Assembly (NCBI RefSeq): GCF_949987535.1
Contig: NC_080081.1
Span: 66,919,603-66,983,602, forward strand
DNA length: 64,000 nucleotides
Direction of reading: 5' to 3'
Origin: Balaenoptera acutorostrata
Taxonomy: Eukaryota > Chordata > Mammalia > Artiodactyla > Balaenopteridae
Of this stretch, positions 11,215 to 23,581 are shown piece by piece. Under the pieces are notes generated by a model, which saw only the letters and a list, made by a program, of their open reading frames with translations, was not told the DNA's origin and made no database searches. Position 1 is the first letter of the stretch, and each line of letters begins with the position of its first letter. The position numbers and the translations under genes are program-made.

Positions 11215-11930
11215 TGGGTTTTTTTCTTTAATTTAATTTTATTTTTGGCTGCGTTGGGTCTTCGTTGCTGTGCGCGGGCTTTTCTCTAGTTGCGGCCGGC
11301 GGGGGCTACTCTTCATTGTGGTGCGTGGGCTTCTCATTGCTGTGGCTTCTCTTGTTGCAGAGCGTGGGCTCTAGGCACGTGGGCTTAAGTAATTGTGGCA
11401 CACGGGCTCAGTAGTTGTGGCTCATGGCTCACGGGCTCTAGAGCGCAGGCTCAGTAGTTGTGGCGCACGGGCTTAGTTGCTCCGCAGCATGTGGCATCTT
11501 CCCAGACCAGGAATCGAACCCATGTCCCCTGCATTGGCAGGCGTATTCTTTTTTTTTTTTTTTTTTTTTAATTTTATTTATTTATTTATTTATTTATTTT
11601 TGGCTGTGCTGGGTCTTTGGTTCGTGCGAGGGCTTTCTCCAGTTGCGGCAAGTGGGGGCCACTCTTCATCGCGGTGCGGGGACCGCTCTTCATCGCGGTG
11701 CGCGGGCCTTTCACTATCGCGGCCCCTCCCGTCGCGGGGCACAGGCTCCAGAAGCGCAGGCTCAGCAGCCGTGGCTCACGGGCCCAGCCGCTCCGCGGCA
11801 TGTGGGATCCTCCCAGACCAGGGCTCGAACCCGTGTCTCCTGCATTAACAGGCAGATTCTCAACCACTGCGCCACCAGGGAAGCCCTGGCAGGCGTATTC
11901 TTAACCACTGTGCCACCAGGGAAGCCCCCA
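11215..11930 (-). mobile_element. CHR SINE interrupted by a second CHR SINE
   Basis: Outer copy 11215-11548 plus 11901-11930, in reverse orientation, flanked by ATCGATATTTCT (11203-11214) and ATCAATATTTCT (11931-11942). Its interior is split by the nested copy listed next. Confidence 0.88.
11549..11886 (-). mobile_element. Nested CHR SINE
   Basis: Starts with a T run and ends 'ccaccagggaagccc'. Flanked by a perfect 14-base duplication TGGCAGGCGTATTC at 11535-11548 and 11887-11900, derived from the outer SINE. Younger than its host. Confidence 0.92.
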
Positions 11931-12339
11931 ATCAATATTTCTGATAACATTTTTAGCACCTATTTTGCCCAGTTACATTATTCTCATTGAGTTGCAAATG
12001 GTATTTTTTCTAATTCAATCTTTCTCAGATTTTCTCCTGAAAATCTCTTATAAAGAAGAAACTTCTTTCACTAACTATGTGGTTATTCAACAAAAACTTG
12101 AGAATCTACCATATGCCTGGTCACTATGAAGTGCAAAAACCCATTTTTTATATTGACCTTACTCTGTAGTCTTAACCTGTGACCTCAAAGTTCTTCATAG
12201 TCCAGCCACAAACTTCCTGTCTCATTCCTTGTCCCTAATTAAACATCTAATTGATAAGTTGCTCAAAACTGATCAGACAGCTTATAAATTGAGCCTGCCT
12301 CTGGGTTCTCTTAGTCCAAACCCAACCCATCCATTAGTC

Positions 12340-12560
12340 TCAATTCTCCCTTGAAGTCTTGCTCGGTACACCTGCAGACCCCTTCCCTGTCTTCCACAGC
12401 ACATGCATGTCCTGGTTATTTACTGACATCTCACGCAGGTGTATTTAACTGATACTCATCACTGGAGATCTTCTAGAGCTTTTCGTATGCGAAGTCTTGC
12501 TTCCTCAATTGGACCCTAAGCTCCTTGAGGCCTCTTAGTGGACTCAGTCTTACTCATTTC
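12340..12560 (+). repeat. Possible L2 3' fragment
   Basis: 'ctcccttgaagtcttgctc' and 'gaccctaagctccttgaggcc' resemble L2 consensus blocks; weakly preserved. Confidence 0.4.
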
Positions 12561-14525
12561 ACAATAACATATCCTTCCCTGATATGTAAAATTTAGATAA
12601 CATCGATCTTCTAATTCGGTATAGAATCCATATGGTAGGTTGCCAACATGTGGAATCCAAATGATTCTGATAAATAACATAAAATATCAGAAAGACAGTG
12701 AGGTCCTAGGAAGGCAGACAATGGAAGGAACCCCTCACAGCTTTTTCTTTTTAATGAGAAGCGCAGTTTGTAGTAATAGGAAGAAATGTAATTGAGTGGA
12801 GATTTGAAGATAATGTAGTATTTCATCAGGAGAATTTTTGTGAAAATTTATTTCTTTGAATCCAGCCTAATCCAGAGTCCACACTGATCCCAGTGTATAT
12901 CCCTGGATTTTATGCAGTCAATAAAATTATGGTAAATTTCTATAGGCCAAAATGTCTGGGTCTTCTCCAGGATTCTGTCAAAATGGAATCCATTTTCTGA
13001 TCAAATATCATATAATGCCATTTATCCCTTCTTTGTAATATGTGTGATATACCTAAGAAATAGAATAAAACTTTTATTTCTGAAGTCAGCTTACAAAATA
13101 GTTGAACTAACCCTGTGGCTTTTTCTTTGTTTTGTCTTTTTATTGAGTTGCTTAAGGAAACAGTAATATCTCTAGACAGATTTTCTCTTCAATAAAAGTC
13201 AGGACTGCCTGACTGATGTTGGGAAATCTGGAATCTGGGAAAACATGAGATAAGACTCCAGATGCTCCATTAACTGGTGTTACAGAGAATCATAAACTCG
13301 CCCTCCTTCCTGCATGGGTGGAACCCTACCTCAGCCTTCGTCTCTGAACCTATGGGCTTGTTAATCTGCCCCAGAAAGGCAGGGCGCTCAAGACTAAGTC
13401 CAGGAGAGAGAACACAAGTATTAAATATTTCCAGAAGTTGTTCCATCTTTTTTTTTTTTTAATCAGCCAAGATAGAAATTCCTCTGTCAACATAATTTTT
13501 GCTTGCTTGTAACTTTGTAGTATCTGTTAGAAAAGGGAGAAATCCCTCCCTGGTGCTCCAAATCACAAAAGAAAAATATGAATTGGATGACATCCCTGTC
13601 AATTACCTTAGGTATAAAAGAGGGAGGCAAGACACCTTTAGCGAGAGAAGCGCAGGCCACAGTACATTTGAGGAACTTGACCCTGTGTTAATATTTGTCT
13701 GTCCCTCCATGTAGTGGCAGGGGCAGGATGGGGCATGGGGAGTATCTCCATTTTTTTTTTTTTGACCTTTAAGTTAAAGAAGAAAGTCAATTCACTAGCA
13801 GATTGTGGGGAAAACAGCAATTCCAGGAGATATGATTAGTAATTACTGTTACTTTGGGTAGAAATTCAAACTGAGTTGAAAATCCCCTATGACTGTTTCT
13901 TGGCTATTTGGACATTGTATTCATTGCCTTATAAAAACAACTGATTTATTAATTAGTAAGTTTGGCAAAGGGGCCTCTCCTGTTCACTGGCCAAAAATTC
14001 ACTCATTTCGGATTTCCTCTGAAACATAAAAAAAGGCCCATCCAGCCACGTGCACCTCCCCGTGTCTTGTTTCTCTGCTCACAACTCCTAGGAACTTGCC
14101 GTGGCTGGACTGAGAGCCCGGGGGGCTGGACACAACTGGGGCAGAAGACTCCTCATTGCTTCTCACAAACTTGGCTTTTCCTTCTTTTACCTTTTGCTGA
14201 GGGATTTGAGTACTATTTGCGAGGAGGAAAGAAATAGTCTAAAATTTTTATCTGTTTGACTCTGGTTTTGAAGGTCTCTGTGCTTATTGCTCTGGTTTGG
14301 AGTATAATTAAATATCTTGGGAGTTGAGATGAAAAGATCCTAGTTCTTCTAGAGTCTACTTAACTCTGCCCTTAAGACACAGTCAAAGAGGGCTAATCAA
14401 TTCCTAGACATTTGTGCCTTTCATACGCACACCAAATAATTCAGAGCTCCTAACCCCACCACCTCCTTTATCTGGCCCTCACACCCTGGGCCATACCATC
14501 TGCCCTAAGCACCCCAGCGCCAGGT

Positions 14526-14555
14526 ACCAGATAATTAGGGACCAGATAATTAGGG
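14526..14555. repeat. Direct duplication of 15 bases
   Basis: ACCAGATAATTAGGG occurs twice in perfect tandem. Confidence 0.9.
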
Positions 14556-14697
14556 ACAGCTCGGTGTCCTGGGGCCCAGTGAAATGATTCAAACCAGCAA
14601 GTCCTAAACCATTTACCTGCCTCACCCATTCCTTCCCATGGAAACCACGATAAAGGCTCTTGCCTGCACTTTGCCTTTGCTCCTTTTGCCTCCTGAT

Positions 14698-14939
14698 TTT
14701 TTTTGTGTTGGGTCTTCGTTGCTGCGCGAGCGGGGGCATCTCTCGCTGCGGCGCGCGGGCTTCTCACCGCTGTGGCCTCCCGCACTGCGGGGCACGGGCT
14801 CTAGAGCGCAGGCTCAGTAGTTGCGGCGCACGGGCCGAGCTGCTCCGCGGCACGTGGGATCCTCCCGGACCAGGGCTCGAACCTGTGCCCCCTGCACTGG
14901 CAGGCGGATTCCCAGCCACTGCGCCACCAGGGAAGCCCC
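14698..14939 (-). mobile_element. CHR SINE, GC-rich, shortened tail
   Basis: Same family; flanked by a perfect 12-base duplication TTGCCTCCTGAT at 14686-14697 and 14940-14951. The A-tail (T run) is only about 7 bases. Confidence 0.9.
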
Positions 14940-16329
14940 TTGCCTCCTGATGGGCACAGTTGCTCCCCTCGTGCCCTGGTGGTGCATGCAGCGTGCCAGC
15001 TCCTCGTGGGATCTGTGAGCATAATTAAACTATCTTTTCAATGGCAGTTGTCTCTTGACCTGTTGGCCGTGTCGTACCTGAATTATAACAAAACTTAGGT
15101 TTAAAAACACCAAGTCATGAGCCTGGGGTCCTCATCTCCATAGAAGGAGGGCTCATCTCCAAGGAGATGAATTAGAGAATTCATCTACACCGAGCAGACC
15201 CCTGTTTTAATGTACAGAAAATGCCCCTGGAAATAATATACTGTGTAGGTCGTTCCAACAGAAAACCATCCATCTGTAAATTATAAACAAAGCTTCTTTG
15301 ATTCAGGCCACTGCCTTTGAGGCCTTCTCTTCTGCCACTTGGGTATCAGCAGTGCCTCTTGATTTAGCGGTCTCTCTAGAATTCAAGCCAAATGGTGGCA
15401 GTGCTGTGGAAGGGGATGGGGGCCCGTCCTGTCCTCATCAGAAGTGGCAGAACGACGTCAGGCCTCAGCTCCCATGTGTTCTAATGCAGCCTGTGTGTTT
15501 CTGACTCATTGTCTTCTGAATGGTTTCAACTCTGAGGAAGGTCTGGGGAAATGTTTTGACCTCTTTTTGCATATACCTTTCTCCAAATATTCTTCCCCTG
15601 ATGAGTACCCTGCACGCATCTCTGACCTGCCCCAATTTCCTTTGGATATAATCTTATTCTATCTACTACCTTTTGTCACTTTGCAATTAGTCACATTTAA
15701 ATTTCTAGGATGAGATCTTAACATCCTGAAATGCTTTGGGAGCTGTTGGGAATAGGATTTTCAAAGATTCCTATCCAACTTCCTTTGGGGCAGTTTCCTG
15801 GCTTGGGGGGCGGTTAAGGAGGAATCAGTAGAGTGTAGTCTCAAACGGGCCTGACTCTGCTCCTGATGGCTTTTTTTTCTAGTCAGGTCCACTTTGACTA
15901 AATCTGGTTTGGGGGCTTTTCTTTTAAATTGGGTGCCTCTGGGGTGGTTGTGACTTTCTGGCAGGGAGATCCTACCTCCCACTGTCAATATTCTGGTGGG
16001 GCTGGATCATGAATCTTCCTTTCCTTGGTTCCCTTCCCCAACCTCCCGAAGGTCAGGCTTTGTCCCACGCAGCTTGGAAATTTCCCTACCACACACACCT
16101 TCTTTTTCTCCTATGGTGAGGACTGACTGAGCCACACATTTCTGTTGCTGATCACAACATTTTTCCTAAAACATGACCATTTCTCCCCTGAGCCTTGGAA
16201 GTGCCGGAAGAGCTTTGACACAGGAGTTCTTTTCCCCCGACTCCGCCTTCTTTTGTGTACTTTGCCCCTTTGGGGTGATTTGTCTTCAACAGTTATAAGG
16301 GGCTGTCTTTACATTTCCTTCTGGTGTTA

Positions 16330-16410
16330 AATTAAAATACTAATTAATTTAAAATAAATTATTAATTTAAAATTAATAAATTATTAATTTAAAATTAATC
16401 AAATGATATT
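16330..16410. repeat. AT-rich tandem repeat
   Basis: Repeats of 'aataaattattaatttaaaa' type, about 20-22 bases, imperfect; A+T only over about 80 bases. Confidence 0.75.
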
Positions 16411-16877
16411 AAAAATGAATCAAGTAATGATTGAGTTAGGTTAACTTTGCATAAAAGTGACTAGTCTCCTTGGCAGTAAAGACACCCAGCAATAGATCAG
16501 ATCAGTTGATTCATCCTCACCAGTGTAGCTGGGCAGAGTTTCATAGCTTAGCAAGGTCTTGTCACCCTGCTCCCCGGGACAAAATGTTAGTCACCTAAAT
16601 ATGTTGTTGCCTCTAACTCTACATTGCCCCTGCCTACAACGGGTAGGCAGACACTAGGACCCAGAGGAGCAGCAATATTTTACCACCAGCACTAAGGGGG
16701 TAGTGGGAGCACGGGTCCCAGGGTGAAAGCCTGCAGAACCTCAAGTCTCTAGAACCAGAATGGAAATAACTGCCACTCATTGCAGACTACGGGGATTCCG
16801 TGATCTTAGTGTGAATGAAAGTTATAAAATGCACCACTATAACTTGGCCATTTTAACACTTTTATATTTATATGGGC

Positions 16878-16883
16878 TTTATT
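16878..16883 (-). terminator. Candidate distal FREM2 polyadenylation signal AATAAA
   Basis: TTTATT on the plus strand gives AATAAA on the FREM2 strand, about 6.2 kb past the stop codon. Chosen over nearer copies only because of the expected 3'UTR length; no strong downstream GU element is evident. Confidence 0.3.
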
Positions 16884-18104
16884 AATATTCAACATGTGGT
16901 ATATTTTGAAGGAAAACAGGTGCAAGTGGTAGCAAGAATTATTTTAGACATGGATTTAAGACTGAATGGCTCCAAATTATTTGCATAATTGAATTCCCAG
17001 GGATAAACTTCAGTATCCAGCAAGTATGCAGTGCCCTAGTAAATAGATGAAAAAAAACTAGACCCTGAATGTTTTTGAAGAATTCCCATGGGAAAATCAC
17101 AAAGGCTATTAAGTTCTGTGAATAATTCTATTACACACAGTTATGTCACTCAGTGGCTAGATAAATATAAATTTGCTGAGTGTTTTGGAGGGCGCTTGGT
17201 ACAGAAGCAGGCACTTAAAATGATTATAAAACATACAATTCCTTGTCCAGGATAAAGTTGTTTTGTATAGACAAATGGGCTTAAAATATCTTGCCAAAAG
17301 CTTGAATTCCTAAGGCCACTGAGAAGGACTCTGCTTTGTACTTCTTTTTGTAATCTGCTTAACGTGGGCCCCTACAGAAATTTTCTCTTAGTCTTACCAG
17401 TAATTGCCTTTCTATATTTTAAGTGATTTTTATTATAATGGTCTTGATTTTTAATGTTAGTTTTTAAAGTATACATTTCTCTTTTCTTTCTTCTTTTTTA
17501 AGGTACAACTCTGACATTTCCTATGTTACAGGGCCAAACATCAGAAAAAAATAATGTCTGTAGTAGAAATTCACTTAGAGTGTTTAAGGAATCATGTAAT
17601 CAGTGGAGGTCATGTCTGGGTAGTAGTAAACGTCTTGTGCATCTGATGATTATAATTTTAAATATCAATACTTCAACGCCGTTAACATTTTAATAATTTT
17701 TTGCCATTTATTTCATTGCAAAGTATTCAGTCATCCAAAACAACTTCATCTATGTGATCTTTGACCTTTTATTCTTACTCAATTAAAGTCTTACAGGGAT
17801 TTTTTGTTTTTTACATCTTAAATGTCAATGTTGAACCTCCACTGAGAGAAAAGCAAGGCACAGATTGTCATCACATTATTCAACATGATGTTTTTGATCT
17901 TTTGCAGGAAGTTCTTTTTTTTCCTTCATCCAAAAGCCTGAACATTTTCTAAAGAAGGGATACTGGGAAAACCCTGTGCTCACTTGCCAGCTTTCAGATG
18001 AAAGAGAATGCTAATGACTTAGTGAAAATGGTAATGGTTTCAAAACGAAAAGCGAAACATTACTGGAAGAATGACAAATCTCAGAGAGAGAAAAAAACAA
18101 AGCC

Positions 18105-18165
18105 CATGAGAGAAAGAAGAAAAGAAAGGAAGAAAGGAAGGAAAAAGGAAAGAAAACAAAGTAAA
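18105..18165. repeat. Purine-rich GAAA/GGAA tract
   Basis: Run of agaaag/gaaggaaa units inside the probable FREM2 3'UTR. Confidence 0.7.
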
Positions 18166-18846
18166 AGTAGGTGTTGTTGCTACAGCAGTTGTTTTTGATG
18201 TTGTTGTATTTGTTCTTTAGCAAAACACAATACTGAAAAAAATGCACACAAATATCAGGGGAAAGAAAATAAATGCACTTGAAAGATAGGGAAGAAAGCA
18301 AAACTGTTTAAAAGTTTGTAAAGTCAACATTCTCATTTTTCTCCCAATACAATTAAAAGAGTCTCACATTAGTCTATTTTGTTTTATCAACTTTATTTCT
18401 AAAGACAGAATCGGCTTTCTTTCCCTATTTAAAATGTTTCTGTGTAATCTTTCTAGTAAAAACTGTAGGAAAATACCATGCACTTCTGTTTTAAAATCTC
18501 TTATCAAAATAAAGATAACTACCAAAATCTCAAAGCATTATGTTCTTAACATCCAAGGATATGGAAACAAAGAGAAATAAACAGTGAGGGATATTTTGAA
18601 CCTATGGAAGACATTTTCTAAGAACTCCTGTGTCATTACTATGTAATACTGGGATCAATTCTAGGAGAAAAATCTCAAGGAAACATATTAACCTTTGAAT
18701 TAATGTCAAAGAAACTCCCACTATAGTCTGTTTTTACAAATGACAATTGCGTTGACCTTGAAAATCTTCATAATGGGCATTTTTGGGTAGAACTATGTTT
18801 TTTGGGTCGTTCTTTTCTAGAAATGAGATGTTTGGCTTTTTTTTAT

Positions 18847-18848
<2 letters not shown>

Positions 18849-18885
<37 letters not shown>

Positions 18886-18899
18886 ATAGAGAGAGACAG

Positions 18900-18932
<33 letters not shown>
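18849..18932. repeat. (TG)n followed by (GA)n compound microsatellite
   Basis: About 17 TG units, an interrupted GAGA linker, then about 14 AG units. On the FREM2 strand this would be (CT)n(CA)n within the 3'UTR. Long open frames here are artefacts of the repeat. Confidence 0.95.
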
Positions 18933-18936
<4 letters not shown>

Positions 18937-20544
18937 AGTAGTATTTATAGTTTCTGGCCAAATTATACATTTCTAAGCCTTGACAAGTTGGAATGTGGGA
19001 TCTTTGAGTCCCATTCATTTGCCAAATGGTGAGTGAAGACACCTGTTTTCATCCTTTTATTATTGCTATCATGGCTAGAAAAAAAATGAAAGTTTCAAAG
19101 AACCATAATGTGCTTGTTTTCAAATTAATACAATTATGTAAATTTCTAATTTGTAAACCATTTGCATCTTAAAAAAATTTTTTTTTCCTATTAAAGGACT
19201 AAGTTGGTTTTTAAGTTGATACTAAATAGATATTTTCAAAGCAGTAGCTGAAATCAAATTTCCAGCTTTTAAAATCTAAATGTCATTACATTTCACTCTG
19301 TTATTCTTACTCTAATACTTCTCAGTTGGGGGCTGCTTTACCCTTTAGCACTGATTTGTATGAGGAAAGGCTCTCTATGGGTTTTACACAGTTCTGTTTT
19401 CATTTTTAAAATTGACTTTGGAGTTGGTACCTTGGAAAATAATTAGAGGTAAGATGACTTGATAAAGAGGCTCTTTTTTTGCTTCCAGAGCTGAATCCCT
19501 TCACAAGAGTTGGTCCTCTTGTCACAAATGCTCTGCAGTAGTATGGCAGCAGAATTCCAGCCAACCTTTCCTCACATTGTTCACACATTGTGATGCTTGT
19601 GAAAGAGTGGACTTCAGGAGGTGCTGATGATGTTACAGAACTAGAAGAAGAGTCTAGGTGTTATATCCCATTCTTGGGATAAAGGGGGTCTGTCTTCCAT
19701 CAAGAGGAAAAGAATATGCAGGGCCACCTACATCTCTGCAATGTACTTTCTCTGTGTGGGTTTGCAAAGGATGATTCCATTAAATTACTGATTTGAAATC
19801 TTTTGTATCAGAGTTGTGTTCAGAATGATCCATAACATGTGGGGTTCTTTAGATGGAGAAGAGTAGACTCTACTGCTGGTACTCTAGAGAGACTTTTAAA
19901 TTATAGTTTACAGATGGGCCTGGTGTGTTCTTTGTCCAGGAGAGAAACTAATACAAATCTTGATCCCTTTAGGCCAAAGAAAGAGCCACATTTGATGGCA
20001 ACCTGCCCGAGTGCAGGGAGAGTAGCTTGGTTTCCATGTAATCTCTCAAAGTGGCTAATCCTAGGGGAGCATTTGGTAAACATTAACTGAGGGAATTAAC
20101 TGAAATAAATAAAACCATTGTTAAAACACACTTAGATATTTTCATGTGTCATATACCAGGTGAGGCACTAAAGCTTAATATTGTTTTGTGTTTTGTGTTT
20201 ACTATATAATGTCAACAAGACCTTGTTTTCATTGGAGTCAGAAGCTATGAGTATCTAAGGAGCTATTACTGCTTATATCCTGGCCTCTATGGAAGTTATT
20301 TTATGTATTTATTCTGATTGTACCAGAATAATTCTCTAAAAACAAAATATTGAAACTAAGGGTCTGTTTTATTGCACAACAAAGCATTGTGTCTGATTCT
20401 TTTTTCCACTAAAAAGAGTTTTTGATTAAATGTCTATTAAGTCACACATTAAGTACATAAATATTAAGAAAATGATGCAGAAATCCAAGTTTACACTTAA
20501 GAAAGCTACATCTGCTTATTTCCCACAGACTCTCTTTTTTCACT

Positions 20545-20611
20545 GGGAGGAAAGGAAGGAAGAAGAGAAGAGGGAGAGAGAGAGAAGGAGATGGGCAGAG
20601 AGGGAGAGATT
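20545..20611. repeat. GA-rich low-complexity tract
   Basis: aggaagg/agagag purine repeats. Confidence 0.7.
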
Positions 20612-21751
20612 TTTCTTTGTTAGGAAAGGATGTGTTCTGTATTATATAAGCACTCCAATTTATCCAAAGTCGTCTCATTAGAACAACTCACTGTAGAGAG
20701 AAATATGGTAAAAAATCAGCCTGGCCCAAAGGCTCAAAATAGACTTCTTGTAATGATGCTTCATTGATAACATATTTAGTCACAGAGACCCCTAAGGCTG
20801 TATGACAGTCAGGCTCAGAAGCATCTTAACTACTAACGTAACATAAAGTCAACTGAGAGTACTTAGGTTCTAACAGTCTACACACACTGAATCCAATGCT
20901 AAGTAGTAAAAAGTCCACACACTATTTGAAGTTGATTAAGTCATGCTCATTCCTATACAAATTACAAGGTAGCCAAAGAAGTAACTAAGCATCTACCAGA
21001 GGGCAAAGCAAAAGAAAAGGGGATCATTAAGAAAGTATTAATGTTTATTTGATAAGTGATCTCCTGGGTTATACAGTACTTTCTCTTTATATAAGTCCTT
21101 TGGGAGACCTTTGAGTTGTAGGTGACATTTGTATATTCCCCAATGGAAGGAGACTACGGTCTACTCTATCCTTTAAAAGACTTTGAATGTCAAGTACAGA
21201 GCTGCCCCAAAGAAGAGAGGCATGTATTGGATACATTTGGCCTCTCTCCCAGCACCAGTGTCGCTTCCTTTTTTCAATCAAGGGATGGTTGGTGCTCACA
21301 GACACCAAGCTGGAAATGCCTGTATGACCTGAGGAGAGGTTAGCCTTCTAAAAATCTCCATTCCACCAGGATGTCCAACTTGGCCAGGTTATAACTAGAA
21401 ATGAAAGAGGACCCCAGGCAGCACTTGAGGGTTAGTCTTTAGGTCAGGTTCTTTCTCTCCTGACCTTATTTTCGTTTGAAATACATTTACTAGCTTTTGG
21501 AAGATTGGTCACTAAACTACTGACATTTTCCCTTTCCAATCGAAAATTTTGCTATTTGATGAAAGCACATCGCTTAGAAAGACAATGAGAAGCTTGCCAA
21601 GCAAGCTCACTCAAGTTCCTTGGTTTTTAACACTGTAAGCGGTATTACAAGTTATATTTTTAGGTACTGAGATGGGCCACACTGCATCAGTTCACTGAAC
21701 TGAAGATGCCAGAGTGAGGTTTTCTTCTTTGATCAAGGAAGAATATGATCG

Positions 21752-21875
21752 GGACTTCCCTGGTGGTCCAGTGGATAGGACTTTGCGCTTCCACTGCAGG
21801 GGGCACAGGTTCGATTCCTGGTGGGAGAACTAAGATCCTGCATGCTGCGTGGCATGGCCAAAAAAAAAAAAAAAA
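21752..21875 (+). mobile_element. Short CHR-2-like tRNA-derived SINE
   Basis: Reads 'gacttccctggtggtccagtgg', then 'ggttcgattcctggt' (B-box remnant), ending in a poly-A run. Near-identical flanks agaatatgatc / agagtatgatc. Inserted in the probable FREM2 3'UTR. Confidence 0.9.
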
Positions 21876-23068
21876 AGAGTATGATCAATGATGCTGGCCA
21901 CCTCTAAGATCATCTCTGGAATGACGGTTGAAGGGATTCCCTTCGTTTGGACCAGGTGTCTATTAGAAAGCTAATAAAATGTCTTCTGGACAATTTGAGT
22001 TTTGGACCTTGCTGTGTGATGCTGGTGTGAGGGTTAAACTCATGTGTCATTGTTAAAATGTTCTTTTATTCTATAAAGTATAGGTAAGAGGCACTTTGGT
22101 TAAACATATTATATTAATAAATACCACTATCTCCCTTCACCATCAGAATATTTGTCCTGATCATTTATGGGTTCAATACTGCAAACATCTAGGCTCAGTT
22201 CTTAAAGAACATTGTCTTGTAAATGTCAATCTAACTCTATGGCATTTCTTCATCATCAAAATGTCACCAACACTCTCCAATGAGCACCAATACCGTATTA
22301 TCATGCAAGAATTCTCTTTCTGACCAGGTACTGGAACAGAGCAGTCACTCTTCAACAATCTTCTCCAGACTTAACATATTCTTTGGTTTAATTTAAAATT
22401 AAATAAGCAAATGAAACAAGAAGGGTCTGACGAAGATGAGAAACAATCCAAATTGAAGTGAGTGAATTACTGTCCCTCTGTCTTTCCTTCCACTCCCTCT
22501 CAAGTAGGAAAAAATGTGATTTGTGGGCTGAGCTACCCTCGGTCGTAATTCCATGCTGTCTTCGCCTATTAGAAAACTTGTCACAATAAACAGTGTATTC
22601 ATCATTCTTCGAGACTACCAATTAAAACCTTTTCAGTAATAAACTGCTCTACAATGAATAAACAATGTGAAAATTGCACCTTCAAGACATACGAATATAG
22701 CAACAATAGACTCCTTTTAAACTTCTGAAGGAGACTGTTAGCACCGTAGAATAGGTTCATCTCTACTGCGTAGAGAAAATGCCTAAGATGAGAAGTACCT
22801 TCCTCACCATCCATCTATGGCCCTGTGTACATCTGGATACATACTTGATGCCTTCTGGGCAAGAGGAAAGATGTGGTCTGTGGTCTGAATTTGTCCTTTG
22901 ATGCCTGAACGAGTGGACAGAATGCAAATCAAAGTTCACTAGTACAGTCAGGTCCTCTGAGCAGCTTTGTCACAGAAGTCCCCAATTCTCTGCTGTTGAC
23001 AGAAGCATTGGGTTTCTATTGTCTTTTCCTGCGCACTTGAGGAAAAGGCTCAATTCCACCTGTGGCCA

Positions 23069-23581
23069 TCAAACCTCTGAGCTGTCGCTGTGGTGGCCCC
23101 GCGGGAGCATCATGGGCTCGGCGCTGCCGGAGCCCTTGGGGGTGTCCTTCCTCCTGGCGCTCTTCTTGCCCTGGTGCATCATCACAGCGATGGCAGTGAG
23201 GCAGACAGCGAGGAGTCCCACCGCGACGCCTCCCACCACCATGACCAGGCTGACCTCAGAGGTGGGACGGTTGAGCTCCCGGGGCAGGACGCCGTCAGGA
23301 GGAACCCTCCCCTGGGGGATCTGCTTCCTGCTGCTGCGGTCCAGGGCGATGTGCTGGATGTTTGTTCCGCGGTTGTTTTCAGCCCCGATTTCCCACACCA
23401 GCGGGGCTGTGCTCCTGATTTCCCTCTTCTTCCGGCTCTTGGTAGTTGCCTGGGGCTTCCCTTTACTCACCAGAGAGTGGTATTGGTACTCCACGCTTCG
23501 TTTGCCAAGGCCTCGATTGGCGTTGTCTTTTGATCTTACTGTGTAGATGGTGTGTATGTACCATTCTCGACCCAGAGCGAC
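23069..23581 (-). CDS. FREM2: FREM2 last exon 24: juxtamembrane, transmembrane helix and cytoplasmic tail
   Basis: The acceptor is gtgttttctag; 170 residues plus TGA at 23069-23071. Residues 1-40 of the exon ([20 protein letters not shown] and on) complete the ectodomain. RKKR at exon residues 50-53 (23423-23434) matches a furin-type convertase site. Residues 110-135 (about 23177-23254) form one hydrophobic helix containing [16 protein letters not shown] basic stop ([10 protein letters not shown]) and a tail of about 35 residues follow, ending in SSEV. S-E-V fits a class I PDZ ligand; GRIP1 is the known PDZ partner of the Fraser complex (established for FRAS1, inferred here). Confidence 0.96.
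   Translation of the reverse strand, partial: VALGREWYIHTIYTVRSKDNANRGLGKRSVEYQYHSLVSKGKPQATTKSRKKREIRSTAPLVWEIGAENNRGTNIQHIALDRSSRKQIPQGRVPPDGVLPRELNRPTSEVSLVMVVGGVAVGLLAVCLTAIAVMMHQGKKSARRKDTPKGSGSAEPMMLPRGHHSDSSEV

Larger units (their letters stand above)
6500..16859. other. STOML3 3' end and intergenic sequence towards FREM2
   Basis: No gene supported. Contains four CHR SINE insertions plus one nested in another, an L1 tail, an L1M-like fragment, a MIR, L2-like sequence and pyrimidine-rich and AT-rich simple repeats, annotated separately. The STOML3 3'UTR must occupy the first part, but its polyadenylation site is not clear. Confidence 0.7.
16860..23068 (-). other. FREM2: Probable long FREM2 3' untranslated region
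   Basis: This 6.2-kb stretch after the FREM2 stop is AT-rich and, compared with the rest of the window, almost free of old repeats; it holds one SINE (21752-21875) and microsatellites. Mammalian FREM2 mRNA has, as I recall, a 3'UTR of about 6 kb, which would end near here. AATAAA signals on the minus strand occur at 18392-18397, 17707-17712 and 16878-16883. The boundary is an inference. Confidence 0.5.

Noticed and set aside
11460..11990. Open frame of 176 codons and several overlapping frames
   Set aside because: Spans the nested SINE pair; the encoded phenylalanine run is the SINE poly-T tail.
18734..19042. Open frames over the TG/GA tract on both strands
   Set aside because: Dinucleotide repeats stay open by chance; encoded runs of HT, SL or CV have no support.
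21752..21875. tRNA-like sequence with B-box motif
   Set aside because: It is the tRNA-derived head of a SINE with poly-A tail, not a tRNA gene. The same applies to the other SINE copies.
23019..23546. Plus-strand open frames of 175 and 147 codons
   Set aside because: Antisense shadows of the GC-rich FREM2 last exon, which has splice sites, phase and family match on the minus strand.
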